Below are positions 1 through 7,695 of a DNA stretch of 22,715 nucleotides, in pieces. The notes under the pieces were generated by a model. That model was not told the origin of the DNA and made no database searches. It saw only the letters and a list, made by a program, of their open reading frames with translations. The stretch spans positions 1 to 22,715 of IMG/VR virus record IMGVR_UViG_3300027779_000171; one strand, 5' to 3'. A program made the translations under genes and the position numbers. Origin of the DNA: a virus. How positions within the stretch are numbered: position 1 is the first letter of the stretch; the number at the start of each line of letters is the position of its first letter.

Positions 1-2998
1 TATAGTTAGCCCCCTTCTTATCTTGGTTGGTTTCATTATCTTCCGTGACTTTCTTAAAATAATCTTTAGAATTCCAGAAAGAGAAAAAATCCCACCCAAG
101 CCATTTATCATAATCGTAATCTATTGACCCTTGGGGACCTACAAACAATTTGTTTGCTTGTCCATACTCTGATTGACCAAAACTATGATAATAAAAACTG
201 TTCATTATCAGACTCGCTGAACTTAAGTCTGTGGTTTGTGCATCGGTGGCTGATGAGGTATTAATAGTATATAAACTTGTATCACTTATAAAAAATCCTG
301 GACAAGTTACGGCGTTATCTGTATTCAAATTAAACTGTCCACAAGGGTCATAATAAATATCGGTAGATAGTTCTTCTGTGACATTTGGTAGGTAGTATCC
401 GTAACTATGTCGTATTTCTACTCCAGACAGTTTTCCTACTGTTGCATAGAAACTATAAGCCCCTGATGCATAATTATTAGCTTTGTTAACTACGCCATCA
501 GCACCCTGTGATGGCCCACCATCATCACTTGCTGAACTCGCACCTTGGAACCAATATATTGAGTTATCCTTACCCGCAGTCCCCATTTTATATCCATCTT
601 TTTCAAGTAATTCCCAAGCTTTGTTTAGAGCATCTGTTCCTGAGTCTTCTTTCAGTTTATCACGCACACCAGATAATAGTGTAAATAACTCTGTTAACTT
701 TTCTTTTGTTTCATCATTGTCTACGACTCCTGTTATCAGTGCTTCTGCTTCGGCCAATCCTTGGAGTTTTAACGCATCTTCTTGATGTGCAGCGTTTGGC
801 TTCGGACCATATAACTTTTGGGCGTAAATATATCGTGAGTCAAAAAGGTTACCGGTGGTGGTTTTTAAGTCTGTCAAGTTTTTACAGTCCACGGTATCAC
901 AAATACTAAAACGATTAGTATGACCCAATCTTAACATCGTCCTTAACATCATTAGAGGAATAATTTGCAACTCTACATCTTCTAAATCTTTATATGGGTT
1001 TGTTACCCCCGGTGTTTCTTCTAACGCAGCGGGAATATACTTTGTTTCCGCACTTGTGAATTCTGAATCATCTGGATTCCATAAAATATTTAATTCTCTT
1101 GTTTTTTTAATTATGGTATTAATCAATAATTCAATAAACCCTATTTCTGGCCAGAAAAAAGGATCGGTAGTATATTCAGGATACTCGTAAGAATCTGGAG
1201 TGATTTTTGCACCTGGAAAGACTTTTTCAAAACGGGTAACATTTTGTTTCTTCATCTTATAGGTATTAACTTCCTTATTAACTCTGTCTTCTCTAGTCTT
1301 ATAAACTAATGGCCAAGCAAATACTTTTTCTGAGTCACTTTTAATATCAGTCCCTGTAGTTGGGTTTTTAAGTAGGGCATCTTTTAAGTAAGAATCTTCT
1401 TCATGTTGTTTATCTGCTTGTTCAGATACCTTATTTAACGCCCAATTAAATGCTCCAACTCCATTACATATTAACTTAAATATATTTTCAAGTGTTGGTG
1501 GCATAACTAATGTCCCTAATTTTATACTATTTTCTTGTTTAAGTTTTACCTTTTTGAGTTGGTTTAACATTAACTCAGATTTCCTAATTACATTATCAAG
1601 TTCTTTTAGATACACAGCCGCCCTTATCTGCACACATCCCACTCTATTCTTTTTATCCCCTACATCAGCCACGGGACCCTGATAAGTGGTCGTAACCTTA
1701 GTTAAATCAGGAAGTTTAAGAGAATTCACAGCACTGGTTTCTTTAAGATCATTATATATGGACTGTGCATAGCTTTTGAAGGCATTACTTCCCTCCTCTG
1801 ACCCAGTTACGTCAGCTGCTGTTGTTTGGTCATGACCCGTAATTGCCTTATATAATAATCGATAGGCATCGTTAGCATTTTGAAGTGTTTTTGCATCGCA
1901 GGTTACTTTATCATATAACTCTGGATAGATGTCAACCGCAGGAAAAGGGTTTCCATGTATATCAAAATTTGGATTTGCAGCGTCTTCTGTAGTTATACAA
2001 GCACTAACTGTTATTGTTTCTTCTTCTTGTTTGTATGAGTAAATTTTATCTCCTCCACTTTTTATTAAATCTGATATAACTAATGTCCATCTTGACTTAA
2101 TCTCTTGGAGAACAGTAAAAGCATAATTCATATCATTATACTCAAGAGTCCCTTCATCATTAGAGTATGCGTCCATTTTAGCCGCCATATCAGCAATATT
2201 AGAAGTATAGGTACCTATAGTCATTGACCCTTCTGGCCATGGTAAACTTGGATCCTTTCCACCTGTGGTGTTATGATAATGCTGCATCATATCAGGACCA
2301 ACATCGGCGTAAATAGCAGGAATATCTGCCAAATAAGTGAATGTAAAACCAATAAACTCACAAGAAATATTAAAGTTACCAGTCTCGGCGTCAAATTTAG
2401 AGTTAAATTTTATTAGGTGGAGTTTGTATGCAATCCCTTGACCATAGTATCCTTTAACAGTTAAGGTGAATAAAGGGTAAGGCATGTGGAAGAAAGCGGC
2501 ATAAGGAGAGTTTAGTCCTGGTTCCATTAATGAAGCCCCTCTAATGTCGGTGAAGTTTATAAATACTTGAGGTTCAAAAGAGGCGTTTAGTTTTATAGAA
2601 ATGTCAGTTATTCCAAAAGTTTCGTTTGGTTCTCCTGATTTTTGAAAACTACCAAACGAATCCTGGTGCACATTACCTCCATCTTTATTCTTCATAAATC
2701 CTGAAAGTCCTCCTATGTTCGTCCAGGATGTCCCCATACCTCCATAATTATCTTCAGGTAATTGGTTAGGTTTTGGCACAATAAATCCTATATGTTCTCT
2801 ACGTTGATTTTGTGAGGCTGAATCATCAACAATAACACTTCTACCTGGAAGTATTACTTCTAGGTCTGCATACATAATTAAATCCTCAAGTGGTACACTA
2901 ACAGCACCACTACTTATGTTATTGGGGTGTGGAAGATTTGCCCGTCCTGATATATATTTTCTTAGTTCCTCATTTGGATCAATTAATTGTATTCCCAT
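1..2998 (-). CDS. Large tail/baseplate structural protein, 3' end cut by window edge
   Basis: An open frame starts at ATG 2998 (MGIQLIDPNEELRKYISGR) and I read it without a stop to the left edge, giving at least 999 residues. It begins 2 bases after the LysM gene's stop, so it belongs to the same tail/baseplate operon. The N-terminal part (residues about 115-240) is rich in alternating hydrophobic residues, with a segment PLFTLTVKGYYGQG followed by a second beta-rich stretch, which suggests a beta-sandwich or tube-like fold. The middle (about 480-560) is more helical and charged. The last third contains Tyr/Ser/Gly-rich stretches typical of exposed virion proteins. I do not recognise the family by name; baseplate or tail-tip component is inferred from position after the tape measure and next to a gp53-like gene. 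No signal peptide or catalytic motif is visible. The start has no good Shine-Dalgarno. Confidence 0.8.
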   Translation of the reverse strand, partial: MGIQLIDPNEELRKYISGRANLPHPNNISSGAVSVPLEDLIMYADLEVILPGRSVIVDDSASQNQRREHIGFIVPKPNQLPEDNYGGMGTSWTNIGGLSGFMKNKDGGNVHQDSFGSFQKSGEPNETFGITDISIKLNASFEPQVFINFTDIRGASLMEPGLNSPYAAFFHMPYPLFTLTVKGYYGQGIAYKLHLIKFNSKFDAETGNFNISCEFIGFTFTYLADIPAIYADVGPDMMQHYHNTTGGKDPSLPWPEGSMTIGTYTSNIADMAAKMDAYSNDEGTLEYNDMNYAFTVLQEIKSRWTLVISDLIKSGGDKIYSYKQEEETITVSACITTEDAANPNFDIHGNPFPAVDIYPELYDKVTCDAKTLQNANDAYRLLYKAITGHDQTTAADVTGSEEGSNAFKSYAQSIYNDLKETSAVNSLKLPDLTKVTTTYQGPVADVGDKKNRVGCVQIRAAVYLKELDNVIRKSELMLNQLKKVKLKQENSIKLGTLVMPPTLENIFKLICNGVGAFNWALNKVSEQADKQHEEDSYLKDALLKNPTTGTDIKSDSEKVFAWPLVYKTREDRVNKEVNTYKMKKQNVTRFEKVFPGAKITPDSYEYPEYTTDPFFWPEIGFIELLINTIIKKTRELNILWNPDDSEFTSAETKYIPAALEETPGVTNPYKDLEDVELQIIPLMMLRTMLRLGHTNRFSICDTVDCKNLTDLKTTTGNLFDSRYIYAQKLYGPKPNAAHQEDALKLQGLAEAEALITGVVDNDETKEKLTELFTLLSGVRDKLKEDSGTDALNKAWELLEKDGYKMGTAGKDNSIYWFQGASSASDDGGPSQGADGVVNKANNYASGAYSFYATVGKLSGVEIRHSYGYYLPNVTEELSTDIYYDPCGQFNLNTDNAVTCPGFFISDTSLYTINTSSATDAQTTDLSSASLIMNSFYYHSFGQSEYGQANKLFVGPQGSIDYDYDKWLGWDFFSFWNSKDYFKKVTEDNETNQDKKGANY

Positions 2999-3000
2999 GT

Positions 3001-3321
3001 TTATCCATTTAGTTTAATATACCTATTTACGGCATCTTCATATTCTTGTAAAGTGTCTTTGAAGGGAAATGGGATTCTTATCACGTCACCATCATTAATA
3101 GTGAACTCTAGCCCTCCTTGATCTCCATTAGCTAACATTATTAACCAACCATGTAAAGAATTTCCATAATATTTTTGACTAAGTTTATCAAAACGAGTTA
3201 CCCCCATTTTATATTTTTCAAATTTATCTGTAGTTTTTTCAGATAGTTTTATAAAGGGTATGGGTTTCGCTCTATTCCCCGCTCCAGTCATTTTGTAGTA
3301 TCTATTATAATATAAACTCAT
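3001..3321 (-). CDS. Small LysM-domain baseplate protein (gp53-like)
   Basis: A 106-residue protein with a LysM-like core at residues about 33-85: a hydrophobic helix pair around 'FDKLSQKYYGNSLHGWLIMLAN', then 'INDGDVIRIPFP', which matches the end of LysM repeats where the domain returns to a 'G-D-x-I-x-I-P' strand. T4 gp53, a baseplate wedge protein, carries such a domain, and many myophages have a short LysM protein near the baseplate genes. Here it lies 7 bases after the 1432-residue gene and 2 bases before the next large gene, so it is co-transcribed with both. Its likely role is in baseplate assembly rather than cell-wall hydrolysis, since there is no catalytic domain. It is shorter than T4 gp53 (196 residues). 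An alternative start is Met11, leaving the domain intact. Confidence 0.8.
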   Translation of the reverse strand: MSLYYNRYYKMTGAGNRAKPIPFIKLSEKTTDKFEKYKMGVTRFDKLSQKYYGNSLHGWLIMLANGDQGGLEFTINDGDVIRIPFPFKDTLQEYEDAVNRYIKLNG

Positions 3322-3328
3322 ATTTTAT

Positions 3329-6300
3329 TTACGGGTATAGTATTCTTATTCCATCATTACCAACAGTTTTACCTGCTACAGGATCACTTAAACATGCTTC
3401 AAAATTGGGATTATTATAGGGTTCCCCACTATACTGATCAACACAATAGTCTATAGAGACATGGGGACACGGAGATGTTCCAGCCGCGTCATCACAACCA
3501 TTTTTAGCAAGATATTGCCCTGCGTTTGTGTCAAACCAACCTGAATAATAAGTCTCTATCTTATTTATTGCCTCTTTAATTATATTTTTTAATGGTGCAC
3601 ATCCAGCTGTTTTATCGGCCACACATCCTGACTCATCAGTAAACACAGGAATATGGTGAGTTACACCATCTCCAATCCCTATTGGTGTTACAGGATTTCC
3701 AGCAATTCCTACCGATAAACCACCACTTTCATACCAATAACTTAGTTTATATTGATTTTCTACCCCAACTCTAGTTAATGAAAAACTAAATTTTAGTGAT
3801 GATTCAAAAGCAGAGATATCGCCTGCGCTATAATATTCATCCTGCGGACCATTATTATAGAATCCCATTGTTCCCATAGACCCCATATATCCTTCCCAAA
3901 GTACCTCATCTTCTGTAGTATCGGTTTCTGTACCATCACCTGATTCTGCTCCTGTTGAATCAAAAAAGTCGGAATTGGTACCAGTAGTATCAAAATCGTC
4001 CTGAGCGTCTGGCTCACATTTACAAGTATCTGGATTAAAAGTTTCTCCCTCGACACATTCAACAACCACACAGGGTTCCTCTTTCACACAACATGCTTCA
4101 TTAGTTGTTCCCGCAGCATGACCCGGTACGGTGCCATCACATGGACATCCTGTTGGTGGCTCTTCATCAATTATCGTAACCTCTTTATTAGGTATAGTTG
4201 GGTTTGATCTATCCATCTCACATAATTCAGTATTAGCAAAGTAATTGAATGAGACAGCATTTTGTAGTTGTGATATTGGTCCTGCTAAACTCATACCCCC
4301 CACAATAAAGAATTGCATTGAGACTCTGACTATCCAGGGTTGTGCCCCAATACCTTCAGGATTTAAGTCCCAAAAAGGTTGTTCATAACTAAAATCAATG
4401 TTATTTATCACGATTTTACAATGATAATAATCACCTAATCGTAAGACACATATAGGTGGTCTTCCAAAAGACATATTATTAGGACCGACACTTCCCTCTA
4501 GAGATGGTCCTGCTCTTAAACATTGGTTTAGGAATGTCATTCGTGAATTAAACGCACAAGGATGTATCGAGTGGAAGGCTGGGTGAAAATTCTTTATGTT
4601 GTCTTTATAATTATTAAACGCAAATAAGTCGTTTTCTTCTAAAGCCTCAAAGAAAGTACCGTCTGGAATTCTAGACTTTCCAGCATCTGTATAGTTAGTT
4701 CTTACTGTTGTCTTTCTTTCTTCGAACTCCGCGGCCACTTGTTCTTTCGCCTCCTCAGAAGCGAGATCAGGATTTAACTCTAACTTAATCGTAACTGGAA
4801 GAGCCGGAATATGTGAAGGGTATTCACCAGGATCAGCCACATCTAACAAAATATCGTCATAATTAGTTTCACCACCAAAATCTATTTTATATCTACCTTC
4901 TGGTGGGGACTCATCACTATACCAAGTCTGTGTGGTAGTGGTGGCACTTTCTGCTGCCACTACTATTTTGTTAATTTCTCCTATAAACCCCAATGCCCTA
5001 GTAGGACCACATTTTGTTGCGTCTTTGTTTATTATTTGTATCGCCTCCTCTGAAAGGGGAGTAGGAAGATTCATAACTTCTGTGAACCATTCTCCATTTG
5101 CCGCTTGGTAGTCTGTTATTTGGTCCATTCCATAATCTCTTATTGGGGCTTTATAATAAGTTACAACAATCTGATATCTCTTTCCCTCATCAGTCGCTAA
5201 AAAATTTCCCATGTCTGATATTTTTGTCTTCGCCCCAATTTTAGATACCCCTCCTCTTGTTTTTAATGCGGTATTTTGGGTATACTGGTATTGTCCCTGC
5301 CATAATTCACCACATGACGAACATTCATATGATCCTTCCTGGTCTGGCGAATAGGGCCAATTCCATAAAGATTTTGACCCTATTTCTGTACATCCACTAA
5401 AATAATAAACTGTTGTTGGTATTGTATCAAAAGACATAGGAACTGCACCAACTGGAGGTAATTTACTTGAAGCTTTTTCTGCTCCAGCATCTACCACTTC
5501 TTTCATATCTGCTTCAAATTTCTTATTTCCTACCCATTTACTATCATCTAATATAACATCTCTAAATTTTTCATCAAAATCTTCCCCACCAAAAAATTGA
5601 GCAGCTTCCATGTCTGCATCATGCCCATCAAACTCCGGTACTATACTATCTAAAACTTCTGGATAGTCTGTAACCATCATAAAGTTCAAGTTACCTTGTC
5701 TAAATGAATTCTTATAAGTAAAAATAGGTTCCATTCTCCCTAGGAAGTCTGTCTGTGTCCAATTGGCACTACTGTTTTCAGTCCAACTTTCAATATACGG
5801 TGGAAACCACATTAATCTCCCTCCGTTGGGTCCAATTTCATGAGAAGCAAGATTTTCAATTGCGTGATCTTTCCAAGCTAAATTCTCTAAAGAAAACATA
5901 AAGTTTTTTGTGTCGGTTCTACTGTTAGGTGCTATATGTGCTCCTCCTACATCATTTATAACACTACCCCCTTTACTCCATCCCTGACCTTCTTTAATTA
6001 ATCTTTGGTGTCTTATGAGTCCGTCATATCTAGAGTAATTCTTCGGTTTTTCTCCCCTAGACGCGTTATATCTATCAGTTCTTATCCAACTTCTAGCATA
6101 TGGTCTTTTACCGTCATTACTATAACTATCTATACCTGAACCTCTACTTAGTGTTCCTCTTGCTGTTTTGATATATGTCGTGTCTTGTCTTATACTGTCC
6201 CCTACATTAGTGTTAGTTGCTGTAGTACCTGAGGATGATAAATTAACTATTCTTTGTGTGTAGTTTAATATACCTATGTTCCCTACATCCATCGCTCCAT

Positions 6301-7627
6301 ACCCACCTGAAAGGCCAGCAAATTGAGTTGGTACCCAAGTATCCATGGCCTCTACTCTTTTTGATCTTACCTGATCAGCAAAATCATCAAACAAAGCCAT
6401 CCCACTTCCAAAGTTTACATCAACTACTGGGTCTAAAACCCCTCCAGCATATCTGGTTGGGTCTAACTCTGCTAAATTTAGTTGAGCAACAAAATAGTTA
6501 GTGTTTGATTTGGGTTTACGTGGTCCTGACTGAACCCAAGCCAGTGTTAAATAGTCATTATTTAGAGACACTGTCCCTTCAATAGAATCAATACCACCAA
6601 CACCATATCTATTAGAAAGATACATATTATCTGACGTAAACTTATTTCTTAGTAAAAGAGCGTCTCTATTTAACCTACTCCCATACGACCCTAAAATCCA
6701 TTGTTCTAATATTCTAGTATTCTGGATTAGTGTTGATGGTGAGTCTGAATGGCCGTCATTATACGGTTGTAAAGGAGTATAGAATGTTTTGATTCCTGAC
6801 CCATCTGGCGCTGAAGCATTATTAAATTCATATCCTCGTTGGTCAATCTTTAACCCATAAAAATGGTTATCCAGTCTAGTGAGTTCTAACATGGTCGCAT
6901 CCAATCTCATAAAATTACCATCAAAATCTGGAGAGATAAATAGATCATACATTGTGGGGTTATTCCTAAACCACGATAATGGATTATTAGCTGGATTTTG
7001 ATCTTGTGTTTTGGTAATTATGTCTAGTGCATCACTGGTACCACCTGGTCCGTATTGAGAAATATAGCTAAAATAATTAGTTGTGTTTCGTTCTCTGAAC
7101 GGAGGGAGTATTCCAAAACTATCTGGGTCATAACTTTCCGAAACCGGTGTACCCATTGATGTTATCGCCTGATAATAGTCCTCCCCATTCTTATTGTATT
7201 CCAATTCACTACTAAATAAATTTATCTCACATAGAGTAGATGATACGATAGGAAATATGTAGGGTGGTAACTCACATTCTATATGTGGCATAGCACTACC
7301 CCCAATACCTGTTGCTGTGTCAATATTTAACACTCCAAGGTTTGTGTCAGAATATGTTGGTCCGTCATTTGAACCCATATTTACCCCACCATCATAATAA
7401 AATCCGGTTTGGAAATACGTGTTAGCGACAATACTATTCTGTAAAAATTCATTGTTGGTTTCCTCAAACTGAAGAGAGGACTCCTGGAGCATTTGTACGT
7501 TTTGTTGGAATCCGTCTTCGGTGATTACATTAGGCAAGTTCCTATTTAACAACCAACTTCTAAGTTCAGATGTTGTTGTCGCTGCAGGTATTCCTTGAAT
7601 TGGTGCGTTATCTATGTTAAGTCCCAT
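3329..7627 (-). CDS. 1432-residue tail/baseplate protein with an 8-Cys segment
   Basis: This very long protein follows the tape measure gene after 64 bases and precedes the LysM protein. It has the best Shine-Dalgarno of the window (AAAAGGACATT before ATG 7627). The sequence is Asn/Gly/Tyr/Thr-rich, with few long helices and no signal peptide, as expected for a virion protein. Three parts stand out. Residues about 760-775 contain a CxxC pair (ECSSCG). Residues about 1075-1135 contain 'DLNPEGIGAQPW' followed by 'GPISQLQNAVSFNYFANT'; I associate this pattern from memory with large tail proteins of T4-like marine phages, but cannot name the family. Residues 1161-1204 hold eight cysteines in 44 residues, followed by an acidic Thr/Ser linker. 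The C-terminal 140 residues contain further cysteines. Baseplate or tail-tip protein is inferred from order; an adhesin role for the C-terminal part is possible. Confidence 0.8.
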   Translation of the reverse strand: MGLNIDNAPIQGIPAATTTSELRSWLLNRNLPNVITEDGFQQNVQMLQESSLQFEETNNEFLQNSIVANTYFQTGFYYDGGVNMGSNDGPTYSDTNLGVLNIDTATGIGGSAMPHIECELPPYIFPIVSSTLCEINLFSSELEYNKNGEDYYQAITSMGTPVSESYDPDSFGILPPFRERNTTNYFSYISQYGPGGTSDALDIITKTQDQNPANNPLSWFRNNPTMYDLFISPDFDGNFMRLDATMLELTRLDNHFYGLKIDQRGYEFNNASAPDGSGIKTFYTPLQPYNDGHSDSPSTLIQNTRILEQWILGSYGSRLNRDALLLRNKFTSDNMYLSNRYGVGGIDSIEGTVSLNNDYLTLAWVQSGPRKPKSNTNYFVAQLNLAELDPTRYAGGVLDPVVDVNFGSGMALFDDFADQVRSKRVEAMDTWVPTQFAGLSGGYGAMDVGNIGILNYTQRIVNLSSSGTTATNTNVGDSIRQDTTYIKTARGTLSRGSGIDSYSNDGKRPYARSWIRTDRYNASRGEKPKNYSRYDGLIRHQRLIKEGQGWSKGGSVINDVGGAHIAPNSRTDTKNFMFSLENLAWKDHAIENLASHEIGPNGGRLMWFPPYIESWTENSSANWTQTDFLGRMEPIFTYKNSFRQGNLNFMMVTDYPEVLDSIVPEFDGHDADMEAAQFFGGEDFDEKFRDVILDDSKWVGNKKFEADMKEVVDAGAEKASSKLPPVGAVPMSFDTIPTTVYYFSGCTEIGSKSLWNWPYSPDQEGSYECSSCGELWQGQYQYTQNTALKTRGGVSKIGAKTKISDMGNFLATDEGKRYQIVVTYYKAPIRDYGMDQITDYQAANGEWFTEVMNLPTPLSEEAIQIINKDATKCGPTRALGFIGEINKIVVAAESATTTTQTWYSDESPPEGRYKIDFGGETNYDDILLDVADPGEYPSHIPALPVTIKLELNPDLASEEAKEQVAAEFEERKTTVRTNYTDAGKSRIPDGTFFEALEENDLFAFNNYKDNIKNFHPAFHSIHPCAFNSRMTFLNQCLRAGPSLEGSVGPNNMSFGRPPICVLRLGDYYHCKIVINNIDFSYEQPFWDLNPEGIGAQPWIVRVSMQFFIVGGMSLAGPISQLQNAVSFNYFANTELCEMDRSNPTIPNKEVTIIDEEPPTGCPCDGTVPGHAAGTTNEACCVKEEPCVVVECVEGETFNPDTCKCEPDAQDDFDTTGTNSDFFDSTGAESGDGTETDTTEDEVLWEGYMGSMGTMGFYNNGPQDEYYSAGDISAFESSLKFSFSLTRVGVENQYKLSYWYESGGLSVGIAGNPVTPIGIGDGVTHHIPVFTDESGCVADKTAGCAPLKNIIKEAINKIETYYSGWFDTNAGQYLAKNGCDDAAGTSPCPHVSIDYCVDQYSGEPYNNPNFEACLSDPVAGKTVGNDGIRILYP

Positions 7628-7633
7628 AATGTC

Positions 7634-7648
7634 CTTTTAGAATAAATA
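7634..7648 (-). promoter_or_regulatory. Copy 1 of a recurring AT-rich upstream motif
   Basis: On the minus strand this reads TATTTATTCTAAAAG, 6 bases before the 1432-residue gene. Near-identical 15-mers occur before the 553-residue gene (11994-12008) and before the first sheath gene (20842-20856). It may be a phage promoter element; however, it overlaps the Shine-Dalgarno here, so it would give almost no leader. Confidence 0.3.
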
Positions 7649-7676
7649 TTTTCAATTAACTTTTATATTATATTAT

Positions 7677-7695
7677 ATAATAAACAATTTATTAT
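7677..7695 (-). terminator. Weak AT-only hairpin at the end of the tape measure gene
   Basis: ATAATAAA and TTTATTAT form a perfect 8-bp stem with a 3-base loop over the tape measure stop codon. All pairs are A-T and no clean T-run follows on the minus strand, so it is at best a weak terminator or mRNA end-stabiliser. Confidence 0.25.

Noticed and set aside
483-909. Two plus-strand frames of 100 and 67 codons
   Set aside because: They lie antisense within the long minus-strand frame that runs to the left edge and overlap each other; they look like shadows.
3793-4071. Minus-strand frame of 92 codons in another phase
   Set aside because: Fully inside the Cys-rich part of the 1432-residue gene, with no domain-like sequence.
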